From Conidiobolus incongruus B7586 (lineage: Eukaryota > Entomophthoromycota > Entomophthoromycetes > Entomophthorales > Conidiobolaceae): a stretch of 11,404 nucleotides of DNA. This document shows, piece after piece, positions 1-8,070 of the stretch. The translations under genes and the position numbers were made by a program. A model generated the notes under the pieces. The model made no database searches. It saw only the letters and a program-made list of their open reading frames with translations, and was not told where the DNA came from. Where the stretch lies: assembly GCA_000697335.1 (NCBI GenBank), contig JNEM01012057.1:1-11404 (forward strand). Reading direction: 5' to 3'. Positions within the stretch are counted from its first letter, which is position 1. Each line of letters begins with the position of its first letter.

Positions 1-411
1 GCTATTAATAATATAATAGATATGTTTAAATTTTATTAATTATATATTAATATATTAAATTTTAAAGTTTAATATAATTAAGCTATAAATTGATATATTT
101 TATTTATAATAACAAAATAATAATTTAATATATTTAACTTATATTTTTTTTAAATTCTTTAAGTTTATAAAATATAAGATAATAAAGCTTGATATAATAA
201 GCAAAACTAGTATTATTTTCAGTGTTTTAAAAATATTCTTGATAATAACTTAAATTTTTTATTAAAAAAATTTTATTTATTTAATTTAATTAATTCAAAA
301 AATAAATAATAAAGTTATAATAAAATAACTAACAAAGTTATTTTAAAATAATTCTTTAATTTAATTAAATTTTTTTAAAATTAAAATATTTAATATAGAA
401 ATTTAATTATA
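1..411. other. AT-only stretch upstream of the Tc1-like element
   Basis: This stretch is almost entirely A and T, with very few G or C bases, and no reading frame of useful length. I recognise no gene, RNA or transposon protein in it. Its composition matches the mutated transposons that follow, so it may be another, more decayed repeat. That is inference from composition only. A TA dinucleotide at 410-411 is the likely left target-site duplication of the next element. Confidence 0.5.
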
Positions 412-612
412 TATTAATTTACAAAAATAAGTTATAAAATCAAAAACACTTATATTTTTACTAATAACTTAATTAATATTTAATAAACTTAAATAATTAA
501 AATCTATTATATTTATTAATTATATATATTATTAAATGATGATATTTAGTTATTAATTAATTAAAATATACACCTTTAAATTTTACCTAAGGTGAGTTAT
601 AAATTTTTAGGT
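412..612 (+). repeat. Left inverted repeat of the Tc1-like element, two direct-repeat motifs
   Basis: The left end carries a 12-bp motif twice in the same orientation: ATAAGTTATAAA at 427-438 and GTGAGTTATAAA at 592-603. In IR/DR transposons such motifs bind the paired-like domain of the transposase. The outer 34 bases and the inner 41 bases are inverted matches to the right end. The DNA between them is too AT-rich to align with confidence, though partial similarity to the right arm is visible. Confidence 0.72.
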
Positions 613-639
613 TTTTGGTGATAAAAAAAAATTAAAACT

Positions 640-1740
640 TAATATATCTACCTTTAGCTTTTTTAACTTCTTTAAGTTTGTGGGGTATAGAATCAACTAA
701 CTTTTTATATTAAGAAGGGTTAATTTTGTTTTATACTTCTTAAATATAATCTTAAAGTTAATTTAAATCTTTAACTAAAGGGAAAGCTTTAATAACTTTT
801 TTTAATTAATCCCAAAAATGTTTAACTAGATTAAAGTTAAAAAATTAAAGAAGCTATTTTATAACTATTATCTTGTTATTTTTAAGCTATTTAATAATAA
901 AAGCTAAAGTATAACAAAATGTATTATCTTACTAGAAAATAATATCAGATTTATTTAACCTATATTATTCAATAGTTTTTTTAATTTATTGTTTAGAATA
1001 CTTTAGTATATTTTAGTATTAATTCCCCTATTAACTTTATAAAGATATTTTATATTTAAAGATAATATATATCCTTAAATAATAATTAACCTACTATTAT
1101 ACTTTTGGGTAAAATTAACATAATAGTCATAAAGTAATTTTGTATCTTTTTTGAAATATCTAGCTTTTTTATCAAATCCACTAAAGTATATTTTTGTTTC
1201 ATTAAATTAAATAACCTTACTCTAATTAGTTTTAGTTTAATATTAGTAGTAATATTTAAATTCTGGCTTAACTTTATAATAAGATTTTTTTAGTTAAAGG
1301 TGTTTTTTTTAAAGTGTAAGAAGTATCTATATTAATGTAAAACACATATAATAATATTAATATTAACTAATATTCTTATATAGTTTTATAATTCTTGTTA
1401 TATTTCTACAATAGTATTATACTTGCTTATATTAGCTAACCTATAAATATACTTCTTATTATATTTATTTATAATTTTAATATACTTAAGTTTAAATTTA
1501 AATATTTCTTTATTGTTATTTTTAATAGCTTTAACTATAGTAAACTAACTAACACTAGTAATTCTAGCAATATTACAAGTTAATTTACTTTTTTTATAAA
1601 TTTGATTAATACACAAGTAGATTTTTTAAAAGAGGGATTTAAATATAATAATATTAATAAAAAAAATTTAGTATATCTATAAAATATAATATAAAATAAT
1701 AGTAAAGAGAGAAAAAAGATATAGTTATATATTATTAAAT
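640..1740 (-). pseudogene. Tc1-family transposase remnant
   Basis: The minus-strand translation follows a Tc1 transposase from end to end. Near 1540-1620 there is a helix-turn-helix-like segment (NIARITSVS). Near 1340-1360 a stretch resembles the second DNA-binding helix region (ICVLH). Near 1180-1210 lies the first catalytic block, where the usual SDET reads FNET, so the first Asp is Asn. Near 920-940 is the QDNTP-like second catalytic block, with Gln now a stop codon and Asp retained (DNTF). Near 800-845 is the SPDLNPIEHLWD-like block, reading NFNLVKHFWD, with Asp to Asn and the catalytic Glu to Lys. More than ten in-frame stops occur, many at expected Trp or Gln codons. Nearly all readable damage can be explained by C-to-T or G-to-A changes. 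The open span between the inner repeats fits a full-length transposase of about 340-360 residues. The protein is certainly non-functional. Confidence 0.85.
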
Positions 1741-1759
1741 ATATCCTTTTATCTTAAAA

Positions 1760-1970
1760 ACTTATAAATTTATAACTCACCTTGGTTAAATATTAAAGGT
1801 TAATATTTTTGCTAATAGTTTACTATATATATCTAAATATATTAATTTATTATTAAATAATATACCTTAATTATATATTATAATTTCAAGTAATTTAATA
1901 TATATAATTATTTTAGTTATTGATTAATATATATATTTTTGATTTTATAACTTACTTTTATAAGTTAGTG
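1760..1970 (-). repeat. Right inverted repeat of the Tc1-like element, two direct-repeat motifs
   Basis: Read on the minus strand, this end carries GTGAGTTATAAA (1769-1780) and GTAAGTTATAAA (1944-1955), the same motif as in the left end. The outer terminus begins CACTAACTT next to a TA. The left end has T where this end has C at several positions, which suggests this arm is nearer the original sequence. Confidence 0.72.
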
Positions 1971-2014
1971 TATATATATTCAATTTTTATTATTTTTTTT
2001 ATTAAAATATTTTG

Positions 2015-3143
2015 ATTTTAAAAATTACACTTAAATTTAATTATATTTAAACTAGATTGTGATTATCAAAAGGTTTTATTTTTGTATCTTTAAAACTTAA
2101 TTATAAACCCTTTAAAATCATTTAAAATTTACAAACAACTTATAAAAATGGTGCTTTATTTAAAATTACCATATATTGTTAGATTTATAATTTTAAAGCT
2201 AGAAAAAACACTATTTAAAATTTACTAAAATCTAAAAAACTAATTTCCACTGTTACTCTTTTATTTATTAAAAAAGTAAAAAAATATATTAAGAAATACC
2301 TTTTTATTTTTATTAGAGAATTATCAAAGCAATTTAATATTAATTATACAAGCATGTTATATTTACTTAAATTTAAACTTAAATTAATTAATAAAAATAT
2401 AAAATAGATACCTTATAATTTAATAGAAGCTTAAAAGAAAATTAAAGTAGCTATAGCTAAACTAAACTTATTAAAATATAACCAAAAACAAAAGTTTTTA
2501 CAGTAAATACTTATAATTAATAAATCTTAAATTATTTTATATAATCTTTTATTTAAAAATAAAATAAAATGTTAGATTAAGTTAAAGTAATCTTTTTTAT
2601 AAATTCTAATGAATAAATACTTTAAATATAAGTAAATGTTAATTATTGTAATGGATTATAATGGTATATGGTTTTTTTATTTAATACCTCAAAGAAAATC
2701 AATTAATAATAAGTTATATATTACTTTTTTAAATAAAACAATTTCTAAATGGTATTCTCAATATAAATTGAAGACACCTATTATTTTACATAATAATTAC
2801 AAAATACATAAAGCTAAAACTGTAAAAGATTTTATATATAAAAAAAATTAGAGGGAGTTACCACATCTAGTATATTTACTTGATTATAACCTATATAATT
2901 ATAATTGTTTTAGATAATTAAAAAAACAGCTTGTAGGAAAAAAAATTCTTGCAAACAAATTAAATTAGTTTATAAAACATTAAATTTCAGTCTTTAATAA
3001 AAAGAACTGTTTTTTAGATATTAGAAACTTACTAAAGGTATATAAAAGAGTTATTAATAATAAAAGAGGCTATTAATTTTATATTATTCATTAATTTTTA
3101 TATATTATTTATTAATTTATTTGTTTAATTTTAATTTTAAAAT
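2015..3143 (+). mobile_element. Decayed mariner (DD34D) DNA transposon
   Basis: A second IS630-Tc1-mariner element lies just right of the Tc1-like copy and in the opposite orientation. Its transposase remnant (2150-3078) reads as mariner through the catalytic domain. The ends are uncertain: the sequence at about 2015-2045 and the reverse complement of about 3113-3143 are only loosely alike, and both are low-complexity, so I do not claim a confirmed terminal repeat. The right limit agrees with a clear change in base composition near 3140, where CA, TG and GC-containing words become common again. Confidence 0.65.
2150..3078 (+). pseudogene. Mariner transposase remnant, DD34D type
   Basis: A DNA-binding part near 2320-2375 (IRELSKQFNINYTSM) resembles the second helix-turn-helix of mariner-type transposases. 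The longest open stretch, 2636-2848, covers the central catalytic domain; MDYNGIWFF corresponds to the mariner WWD.KG.I.(Y/F)(Y/F)E motif. The second catalytic block reads HNNYKIHKA where mariner has HDNARPHVA, so Asp is Asn. Past a stop at 2849-2851 the frame continues with LPHLVYLLDYNLYNYNCFR, matching the LPHPPYSPDLNP.DYHLFR region, with several Pro to Leu and the final catalytic Asp to Asn. Exactly 34 residues separate the second and third catalytic positions, which identifies mariner rather than Tc1 (DD34E). The tail through VYKRVINNKRGY matches the mariner C terminus. Several other stops interrupt it. The short open frame is a fragment of this relic, not a gene. Confidence 0.85.
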
Positions 3144-3958
3144 TGTGCCATTACTTAATTTCTGCACTAATAATATAACAATGTTGAAATTTTCAGGTAA
3201 AATTTTCCATTATTTTGTGTAGGTTTGAAAAAATAATCAATACAAATTAATACTGATTATAAATCATTAATTGGTGACAGTTCTTGCAAATCATTATTTT
3301 CAATTAAATTGATGTTTTGACATCAATTATATTGCTAAAATTGATAAAAAAATCACATTATATAACAATATATTTGTACAAGTTTTAAAATTTGAATTAG
3401 TTAATAATTTAAGACTGTATATCAAAGGTAGCTGATAGAATATTCAATATACTAAATATAACAACAAAATATAGATAATTCAGAATAAAATTTTAAATCA
3501 GAATTAACGAAATTTCTATTTGTTATAGAATTAATATATTAAAGGTTAAAGGGAGAAGCATAAAGGTATGTTATAATTTTAACAATATGTGATTATATAA
3601 ATTTAGTAATATCTTTTCCAATATTCAATATTACTTAATTAAGCGTCCTATCAAACATTATATATTGTCCAAATATTCAAATAGCGTTAGGAATAAGGAT
3701 TTTGAACTAAACAAATATAAAGTATATACAATATAGTCCAATATTAACTGAACTTTTGAATGATTTACTCCTGCTACAAAATCTGATCATAAATGGGAAT
3801 AATTTGAAACATAGGTTGTAAACTAGTGGAAAGATTAGCCAATCACAGCCAATAATCCAGAATATTAGTTACTATTATGGGATGAAGATTAATATTATTC
3901 TATTACTTCATCATACTCATATTTCTAATTGTAATTTGTTTTAACTCAGTTCAATAAA
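3144..3958. other. Intergenic region and probable promoter of SR gene copy 1
   Basis: No gene or transposon protein is visible here. Composition is AT-rich but normal for this locus, unlike the transposon DNA to the left. It must contain the promoter and 5' leader of SR gene copy 1. A plausible leader intron ends at a CAG acceptor (3947-3949), 9 bases before the ATG, with a CTAAT branch-point-like word at 3925-3929. A GTATGT donor-like word near 3567 is one possible start. RNA data would be needed to accept that intron. Confidence 0.4.
3837..3853 (+). promoter_or_regulatory. Two CCAAT boxes 10 bp apart upstream of SR gene copy 1
   Basis: The 7-bp word AGCCAAT occurs at 3837-3843 and 3847-3853, one helical turn apart, 106-122 bp before the start codon. 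CCAAT boxes bind the heterotrimeric NF-Y/HAP complex in fungi and animals. Single CCAAT words are common in this AT-rich DNA, so only the phased AGCCAAT pair is notable. Copy 2 has two CCAAT words (7918-7922 and 7943-7947) at a similar distance, but without the AG prefix or the 10-bp spacing. Confidence 0.35.
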
Positions 3959-5380
3959 ATGTCTACCAGAGTTTATTTTGGACGTTTAAATCGCGATGTT
4001 CGCGAACGTGATATGGAAAAATTATTGAGAGGTTATGGTGATATCAGAGAAATTAACTTGAAAAATGGTTTCGGTTTTGTTGTAAGTAGTATAAAATCTA
4101 TTGTTTATAATTATTTTCTATCTATTATTTTTAATAATATTTACATTTTTAATTATCATTCTTGCTTATAATTTAATAGGAATTCCGTGATGTTAAAGAT
4201 GCTGAAGATGTAGTTTATGACTTTAATGGACGTGAATTCTTTGGTGACAGGTAGCTTTAATTCCTCAATAATATTATAATGTTTTTAATTTTTTTATAGA
4301 TTAATTGTTGAACTTGCTCGTGGTCGTCGTGATCGCTATGATGACAGACCTCGCGAACGGTAAATATTTAAAAATTAAATGCCCTAAAATATTTTCACTA
4401 ATATAAAATCTCCACAGTGGTCGTTATGGTCCTCCTACTAGAACTCAATATCGTCTTATTGTCGAAAATTTATCCTCAAGCGTTAGTTGGCAGGTACTTG
4501 GTCTTTTCCCCTCTTTATCTTAATCTTTGTCCATTTTGTTATAATTTATTGGGTATTTACCAGCTTTAAACCGCAACCAAATCCACAGCTATCCAAGGCT
4601 AACAGCTAAGAAAGTGTGGTGTTCTGTTTGACCCATATTGGGGTCTTCCATTTTGGCTTGCTGGACCAATAATTATACCTATTTATTATCTATGAGTATT
4701 TTAAATACCCATTCCATATTTGGCTTTGACCACTTTGGACATTTTTTTGTTTGCAATTATCCATGTTTCAACGGTTCCTAATGTCTGTCTACTATTTCCA
4801 GGATCTTAAAGACCATATGCGTAAAGCTGGTGAAGTCACCTTCGCTGATTGTCACAAATACCGTGAAGGAGAAGGGTATGATTAAATTATGCTCAAAATT
4901 AATGGATACTAATATTCAAAATGTATAGTGTTGTTGAATTTGCCACTCGCGATGGCTTAAGTGAAGCCCTTAAGATGCTTGATGATACTGAACTTCGTGG
5001 TCGTCGCATCATCCTTCGCGCTGTAAGCTTTAATTTTATATGTAATCAACTATATTCTAATGTGTGTTTAGGATGAATCATCTCGTGGTCGTCGTTATGA
5101 CTCTCGTTCTCCTCGTCGTCGTGACTCACGCTCTCCTCGTCGTAGAGACTCACGCTCCCCTGTCCGTCGTCATCGCTCTTACTCTCGTTCTCGCTCTCCT
5201 CGTCGTGATCGTGGTGAACGTGATAACCGTGATGACGAAGATAGACACCGCTCTCGCTCTCCTGTCCATGACGATCGTCACAATGATGATCATCAAGATG
5301 GTGATCGTTCCCCTCGTCGTGATCAAGATCTCTCTCCTCGCGATGGTCGCAACACAGATCCCACTGATGGCCAAGAGTAA
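3959..5380 (+). CDS. SR splicing factor, SRSF4/5/6 (B52/SRp55) type, copy 1
   Basis: Seven coding exons: 3959-4081, 4180-4250, 4300-4359, 4418-4493, 4802-4875, 4929-5022 and 5072-5380. They join without frame breaks into 268 residues. Such nuclear RNA-binding proteins bind exonic enhancers, recruit U1 and U2 components, and shuttle with mRNA. RRM1 spans residues 4-72, with RNP2 VYFGRL and RNP1 NGFGFVEF, and is closest to SRSF5-type RRM1. A short Arg-rich linker follows. The pseudo-RRM (about 96-166) carries the family-diagnostic SWQDLKD at 108-114. The Arg/Ser tail (167-268) has six RSP motifs, then an unusual Asp/His-rich end. The ATG is the first in frame and gives the standard short MSTRVY start. 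Introns are 98, 49, 58, 308, 53 and 49 bp, all GT-AG, with CTAAT branch points visible in several. Intron 4, inside the heptapeptide codons, is the outlier and the probable site of regulated splicing. A tandem paralog lies 2.7 kb downstream. Confidence 0.92.
4494..4523 (+). promoter_or_regulatory. Conserved 5' block of intron 4 with in-frame stop (copy 1)
   Basis: The first 30 intron bases are identical in both paralogs; with the preceding exon bases the identical run is 37 nt. Read in the upstream exon frame they encode VLGLFPSLS and then TAA, and identity ends exactly at that stop. The block is pyrimidine-rich just after a weak donor, a place where U-rich-binding splicing regulators act in other systems. 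Retention of the intron would end the protein inside the pseudo-RRM. Confidence 0.6.
4558..4636 (+). promoter_or_regulatory. Conserved internal block of intron 4: possible cryptic exon or RNA structure (copy 1)
   Basis: This 79-base block aligns without gaps to 8719-8797 with 70 identities. It starts at a TACCAG acceptor-like site (AG at 4562-4563) and is purine- and CA-rich, more like exon than the T-rich intron around it. Donor-like GT words follow (GTGTGG at 4614). Use of the TACCAG acceptor in frame gives Leu then an immediate TAA in copy 1. CCACA (4583-4587) can pair with TGTGG (4615-4619), and both are kept in copy 2, so a small stem is an alternative. Cassette exon, alternative acceptor and RNA structure cannot be told apart by eye. 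Confidence 0.45.
5096..5167 (+). repeat. Three 24-bp repeats encoding DSRSPRR units (copy 1)
   Basis: Three adjacent 24-base units at 5096-5119, 5120-5143 and 5144-5167 encode [16 protein letters not shown] and RDSRSPVR. Copy 2 has two such units, so the Arg/Ser region has expanded or contracted by unit slippage. RSP is a typical SR-protein-kinase target. The codon repetition keeps other frames and the antisense strand open, which explains the long false open frames here. Confidence 0.8.
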
Positions 5381-5427
5381 TTATTTTACATTTCATCATT
5401 TATAATTGATTAACATTATATTTTTAG
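5377..5427 (+). other. Possible optional intron spanning the stop codon (copy 1)
   Basis: The last Glu codon and stop (GAG TAA TT) contain a GTAATT donor at 5377. A TTTTTAG acceptor ends at 5427, with a GATTAAC branch-like word between, giving a 51-bp intron of the usual size here. Removing it changes the end from Gln-Glu-stop to Gln-Asp-Tyr-stop (TAA at 5432-5434). Copy 2 has the same arrangement and gives Glu-Tyr-stop. This is inference from paired signals; the simple stop at 5378-5380 remains the default annotation. Confidence 0.35.
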
Positions 5428-5434
5428 CTATTAA

Positions 5435-8070
5435 TTCTTATATTCTCAATCTAAACCCCATCATATTCTCTTTTAGCACTTGATGAATTTTTGATTATTT
5501 TTATAACCTTAAATATTGGATTCAAATTAAACTACTATATTTCCACTGACACTTCTGGTTCATTTATTCCTATTATCCTAGCCATATCTGTTCTTTGACT
5601 TGCGGGATCCCTTTGTGAATATTTATAATCCTACTGCTAGCAATCATGTCTGTTACTTTAAAATCCTAATTATTATTAAATTAATATCAATACTCTTCTA
5701 TAACAATTGGACTCAGTGCTACCCAATTCACTGTTTAATCTTTATCCTAACCATCATATTACATCAGATTTATATCAATTTTTATTTAAACTGTTTATAT
5801 TTTCCCAGGTTTAAATATTGCTCATTTATCAAATTCAATCATCTATTACAGTTTATTTTATGATTTTATCATTCAAATCTAACTATCAATCCATATTTCC
5901 CAATAACTGAATACAATTATGATATTACTTATTTCTTTTTTACCTATTTATTCTAGGTAATCTAAAAAATCCTCTTTGTCTATATCAAATCATTTTTTCA
6001 TGCGCAAGCACTAATGATTTAATCTAAATCATGATATTATTCAGTATTTGATTTTTAAACACCAAACATCCTAATACCAGGGTATACTCAAAGCTAATAT
6101 TTTATATATTTTCTAATTTTAACTTATATTAACTAGTTTGACAATTATTACATGAAAATAAATTTGGTTTTACCTTCATTTCTATGAAATAATTTTATTT
6201 CAGATATTTAGTATCTTTTTATTGAATCCAACACTTAATATGTATTGTGCTTTATTATGTTTAATGATTAATAGCAAAGTACACTAGATTTGAATGTTAT
6301 ATAAATGTCATTATTCTATTACCATGTAATTAAAATGAAATCATTGTGAATTTGCAGATATTAAGATACTCACAATCACGTGGATTTGAGAGATTTTGAC
6401 TTTAAATATTTTAACAAAAAATATTTAATAATAAGAGTTTCAGTGTAAATAATTTACACTAAACAACTTTTATATATTTTCAAATACCTAAGTTATATTA
6501 TTAAATCTTTTGATACTAATAATAGTTTACAAATTATCTTTTATAATATCAATTAAAGATTGGAATTTCAATATATTATTTTGAACTTTGGGAATCTCAA
6601 TTTCAATAGAAATATTTTTTATTTATCAAAATGGAATGACAATAGATAGATTTTATATTAATATAAAATACAAAAAATATCAGGAATATTATAAATCAAT
6701 CATTTTAAATATTTTAATTGATATTGATATGGTAATCCAAATTTTGAATTAAATTATTCAATTATTTTCGTAAAATAATAATATTATTTTATAGTCCACT
6801 TAATATATTTTTATTGAAATTTTGAGAGTAATACATAAAAAATTTTTATCGTAATTAGTTAAAAATAATTATGAATATTTTTATTTATTAAATTATATAA
6901 TAACAACATAATCAGAAACACATTTGTGGTTTTTAATTAATATTTCTTAAAATATAGTGTTTCAATATGATATATTGCATACTAGATTATATTAAGATTC
7001 AGAAAGTTGGGTTGAGCACCCAATCAAAGATGAGGAACAGTATTGTTCACTATTGGCAAAGCCTTCTCCTTATAACAGATTATTAATTATATCTATGGTA
7101 TATTAATAAACTTTAATAAATATGTTATTATGATTCTCTCAATTTGAAGTAATTTTTAAGTTTAAAATCAAATATTTTAATTATTGAAATAATACTAAAA
7201 AATTAATGAAATATTCATTACTTTTGGTATATGTTCAGAAAGTGGATGGAGGATAGAATATTGATTAAACAGTTACTAATATTAATTGGATCCAACATGT
7301 TTATTATATAATAGATATAAAGATAGACTATTCATGTTTAATATATATTTATTCATCCAAAATTATTAAAATAAATTACTTATTCAAATCCAAGCTATGA
7401 TATTCAATTATCATTTCTTGGTTTAATTAATAAACATCTATATCTATATTTAAATTGAATCGTTATATTTTCAATCCAAATCCAATATTTTTTATAAATA
7501 TTTTATTTTCATATTATCCTTTGTTATTATTAAATTACGTTCCCTTTGAATCAAGTAATTTCTATTAAACAATCATAGTATTATACTTTCAATTTGACAA
7601 TTAAAATTGATTAAATATTCAAAAGATTTCAAAGTTATTGATATCAAAAAATATGGATTTTGCTTAATAGAAATCATCCAATCTTAATTTTCCTGCTTTT
7701 CATTAAATAGTTTAAATAGCTATGTTAATATGTAATAATATAATTGTAAAATTCTTTAATTTTAAACAATGTTGTTCATCTAACATCTCATATTTTTCAA
7801 TCAAATTAATCTTTTAGATTTCAAGCTAAAATTAATTATTAAAATACAGAATAAGTGAATATATTAAAAAGACATTTGGCCATCTGTATATCATTTGACA
7901 AGTTATTCAAAAAATATCCAATTGAAGAGTAGTAGATTTTATCCAATAAAATTCCTTGATTCTCATAGAAAATTAATAAATTGCTTTTTATGGGAGTGGA
8001 TTTTGGTATATGACTTGATAATTATCTTGGAATTTGGAATTATATTTCTTAATTATTAAGCAAATTTATT
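5435..8070. other. Long intergenic region between the two SR genes
   Basis: About 2.6 kb of AT-rich DNA in which I recognise no protein family, tRNA or transposon remnant. It should hold the 3' end of copy 1 and the promoter of copy 2. An open stretch of 87 codons at 5600-5863 has the composition of translated AT-rich noncoding DNA (many Ile, Tyr, Phe and Leu codons) and no conserved motif, so I do not call it a gene. The one less AT-rich island is near 6994-7075. Confidence 0.55.
7007..7048 (+). other. Two adjacent hairpins in a GC-richer island
   Basis: TTGGGT (7007-7012) and ACCCAA (7018-7023) form a perfect 6-bp stem with a 5-nt loop. Eleven bases later GAACA (7035-7039) and TGTTC (7044-7048) form a 5-bp stem with a 4-nt loop. 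Three G-C pairs in the first stem are unusual for this AT-rich surrounding. This could be part of a small structured RNA, a protein-binding site or chance. I recognise no RNA family. Confidence 0.25.

Larger units (their letters stand above)
412..1970 (-). mobile_element. Decayed Tc1-like DNA transposon with IR/DR ends
   Basis: This is a cut-and-paste DNA transposon of the IS630-Tc1-mariner superfamily, about 1.56 kb long, with its transposase on the minus strand. Outer inverted termini at 413-446 and 1936-1969 match at 30 of 34 positions, and all four differences are transitions. Inner inverted repeats at 572-612 and 1760-1800 match at 35 of 41. TA dinucleotides at 410-411 and 1971-1972 fit the TA target duplication of this superfamily. 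Two repeats per end separated by about 160 bp is the IR/DR layout known from Sleeping Beauty-type elements. The alternative is one Tc1 copy (571-1801) nested inside the ends of a related element. The nearly equal flank lengths (160 and 170 bp) and shared motif favour a single element. The transposase is broken by many stops, so the copy cannot move by itself. Confidence 0.8.
4494..4801 (+). other. Intron 4 of SR gene copy 1: long, conserved, probably regulated
   Basis: This 308-bp intron falls between Gln110 and Asp111, in the middle of SWQDLKD. Its donor, GTACTT, is a poor match to the GTAAGT consensus and is kept unchanged in copy 2. Three parts are conserved with intron 4 of copy 2: the first 30 bases (identical), a 79-base internal block (70 identical), and the last 65 or so bases including the branch-point word TTCCTAAT. 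Copy 1 has about 83 bp extra between the second and third blocks. The short introns of the same genes show no comparable conservation, so selection on this intron is likely. Confidence 0.75.

Noticed and set aside
3307-3328. Perfect 9-bp stem with a 4-nt loop (AATTGATGT and ACATCAATT)
   Set aside because: Several such AT-rich stems are expected by chance in 11 kb at this composition; no supporting context.
3959-4171. Single-exon 70-codon gene starting at 3959
   Set aside because: It is only exon 1 of SR copy 1 read through its GTAAGT donor into intron 1.
5046-5399. Long open frames on the minus strand and in other plus frames over the Arg/Ser exons (also 9140-9418)
   Set aside because: They are shadows of the repetitive Arg, Ser and Asp codons in exon 7 of the two SR genes. 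The sense frame has clear family motifs and correct splice joins; the others do not.
5481-5548. Possible C/D-box snoRNA (TGATGA at 5481-5486, CTGA at 5545-5548)
   Set aside because: There is no terminal stem joining the boxes and no internal C'/D' pair, and both words are common.
5600-5863. 87-codon open frame
   Set aside because: Amino-acid content is that of translated AT-rich DNA, with no motif, no neighbouring exons and no paralogous counterpart.
6442-6460. 19-bp palindrome AGTGTAAAT-A-ATTTACACT
   Set aside because: Mostly A and T; such palindromes are expected by chance here and no paired copy or transposon end was found.
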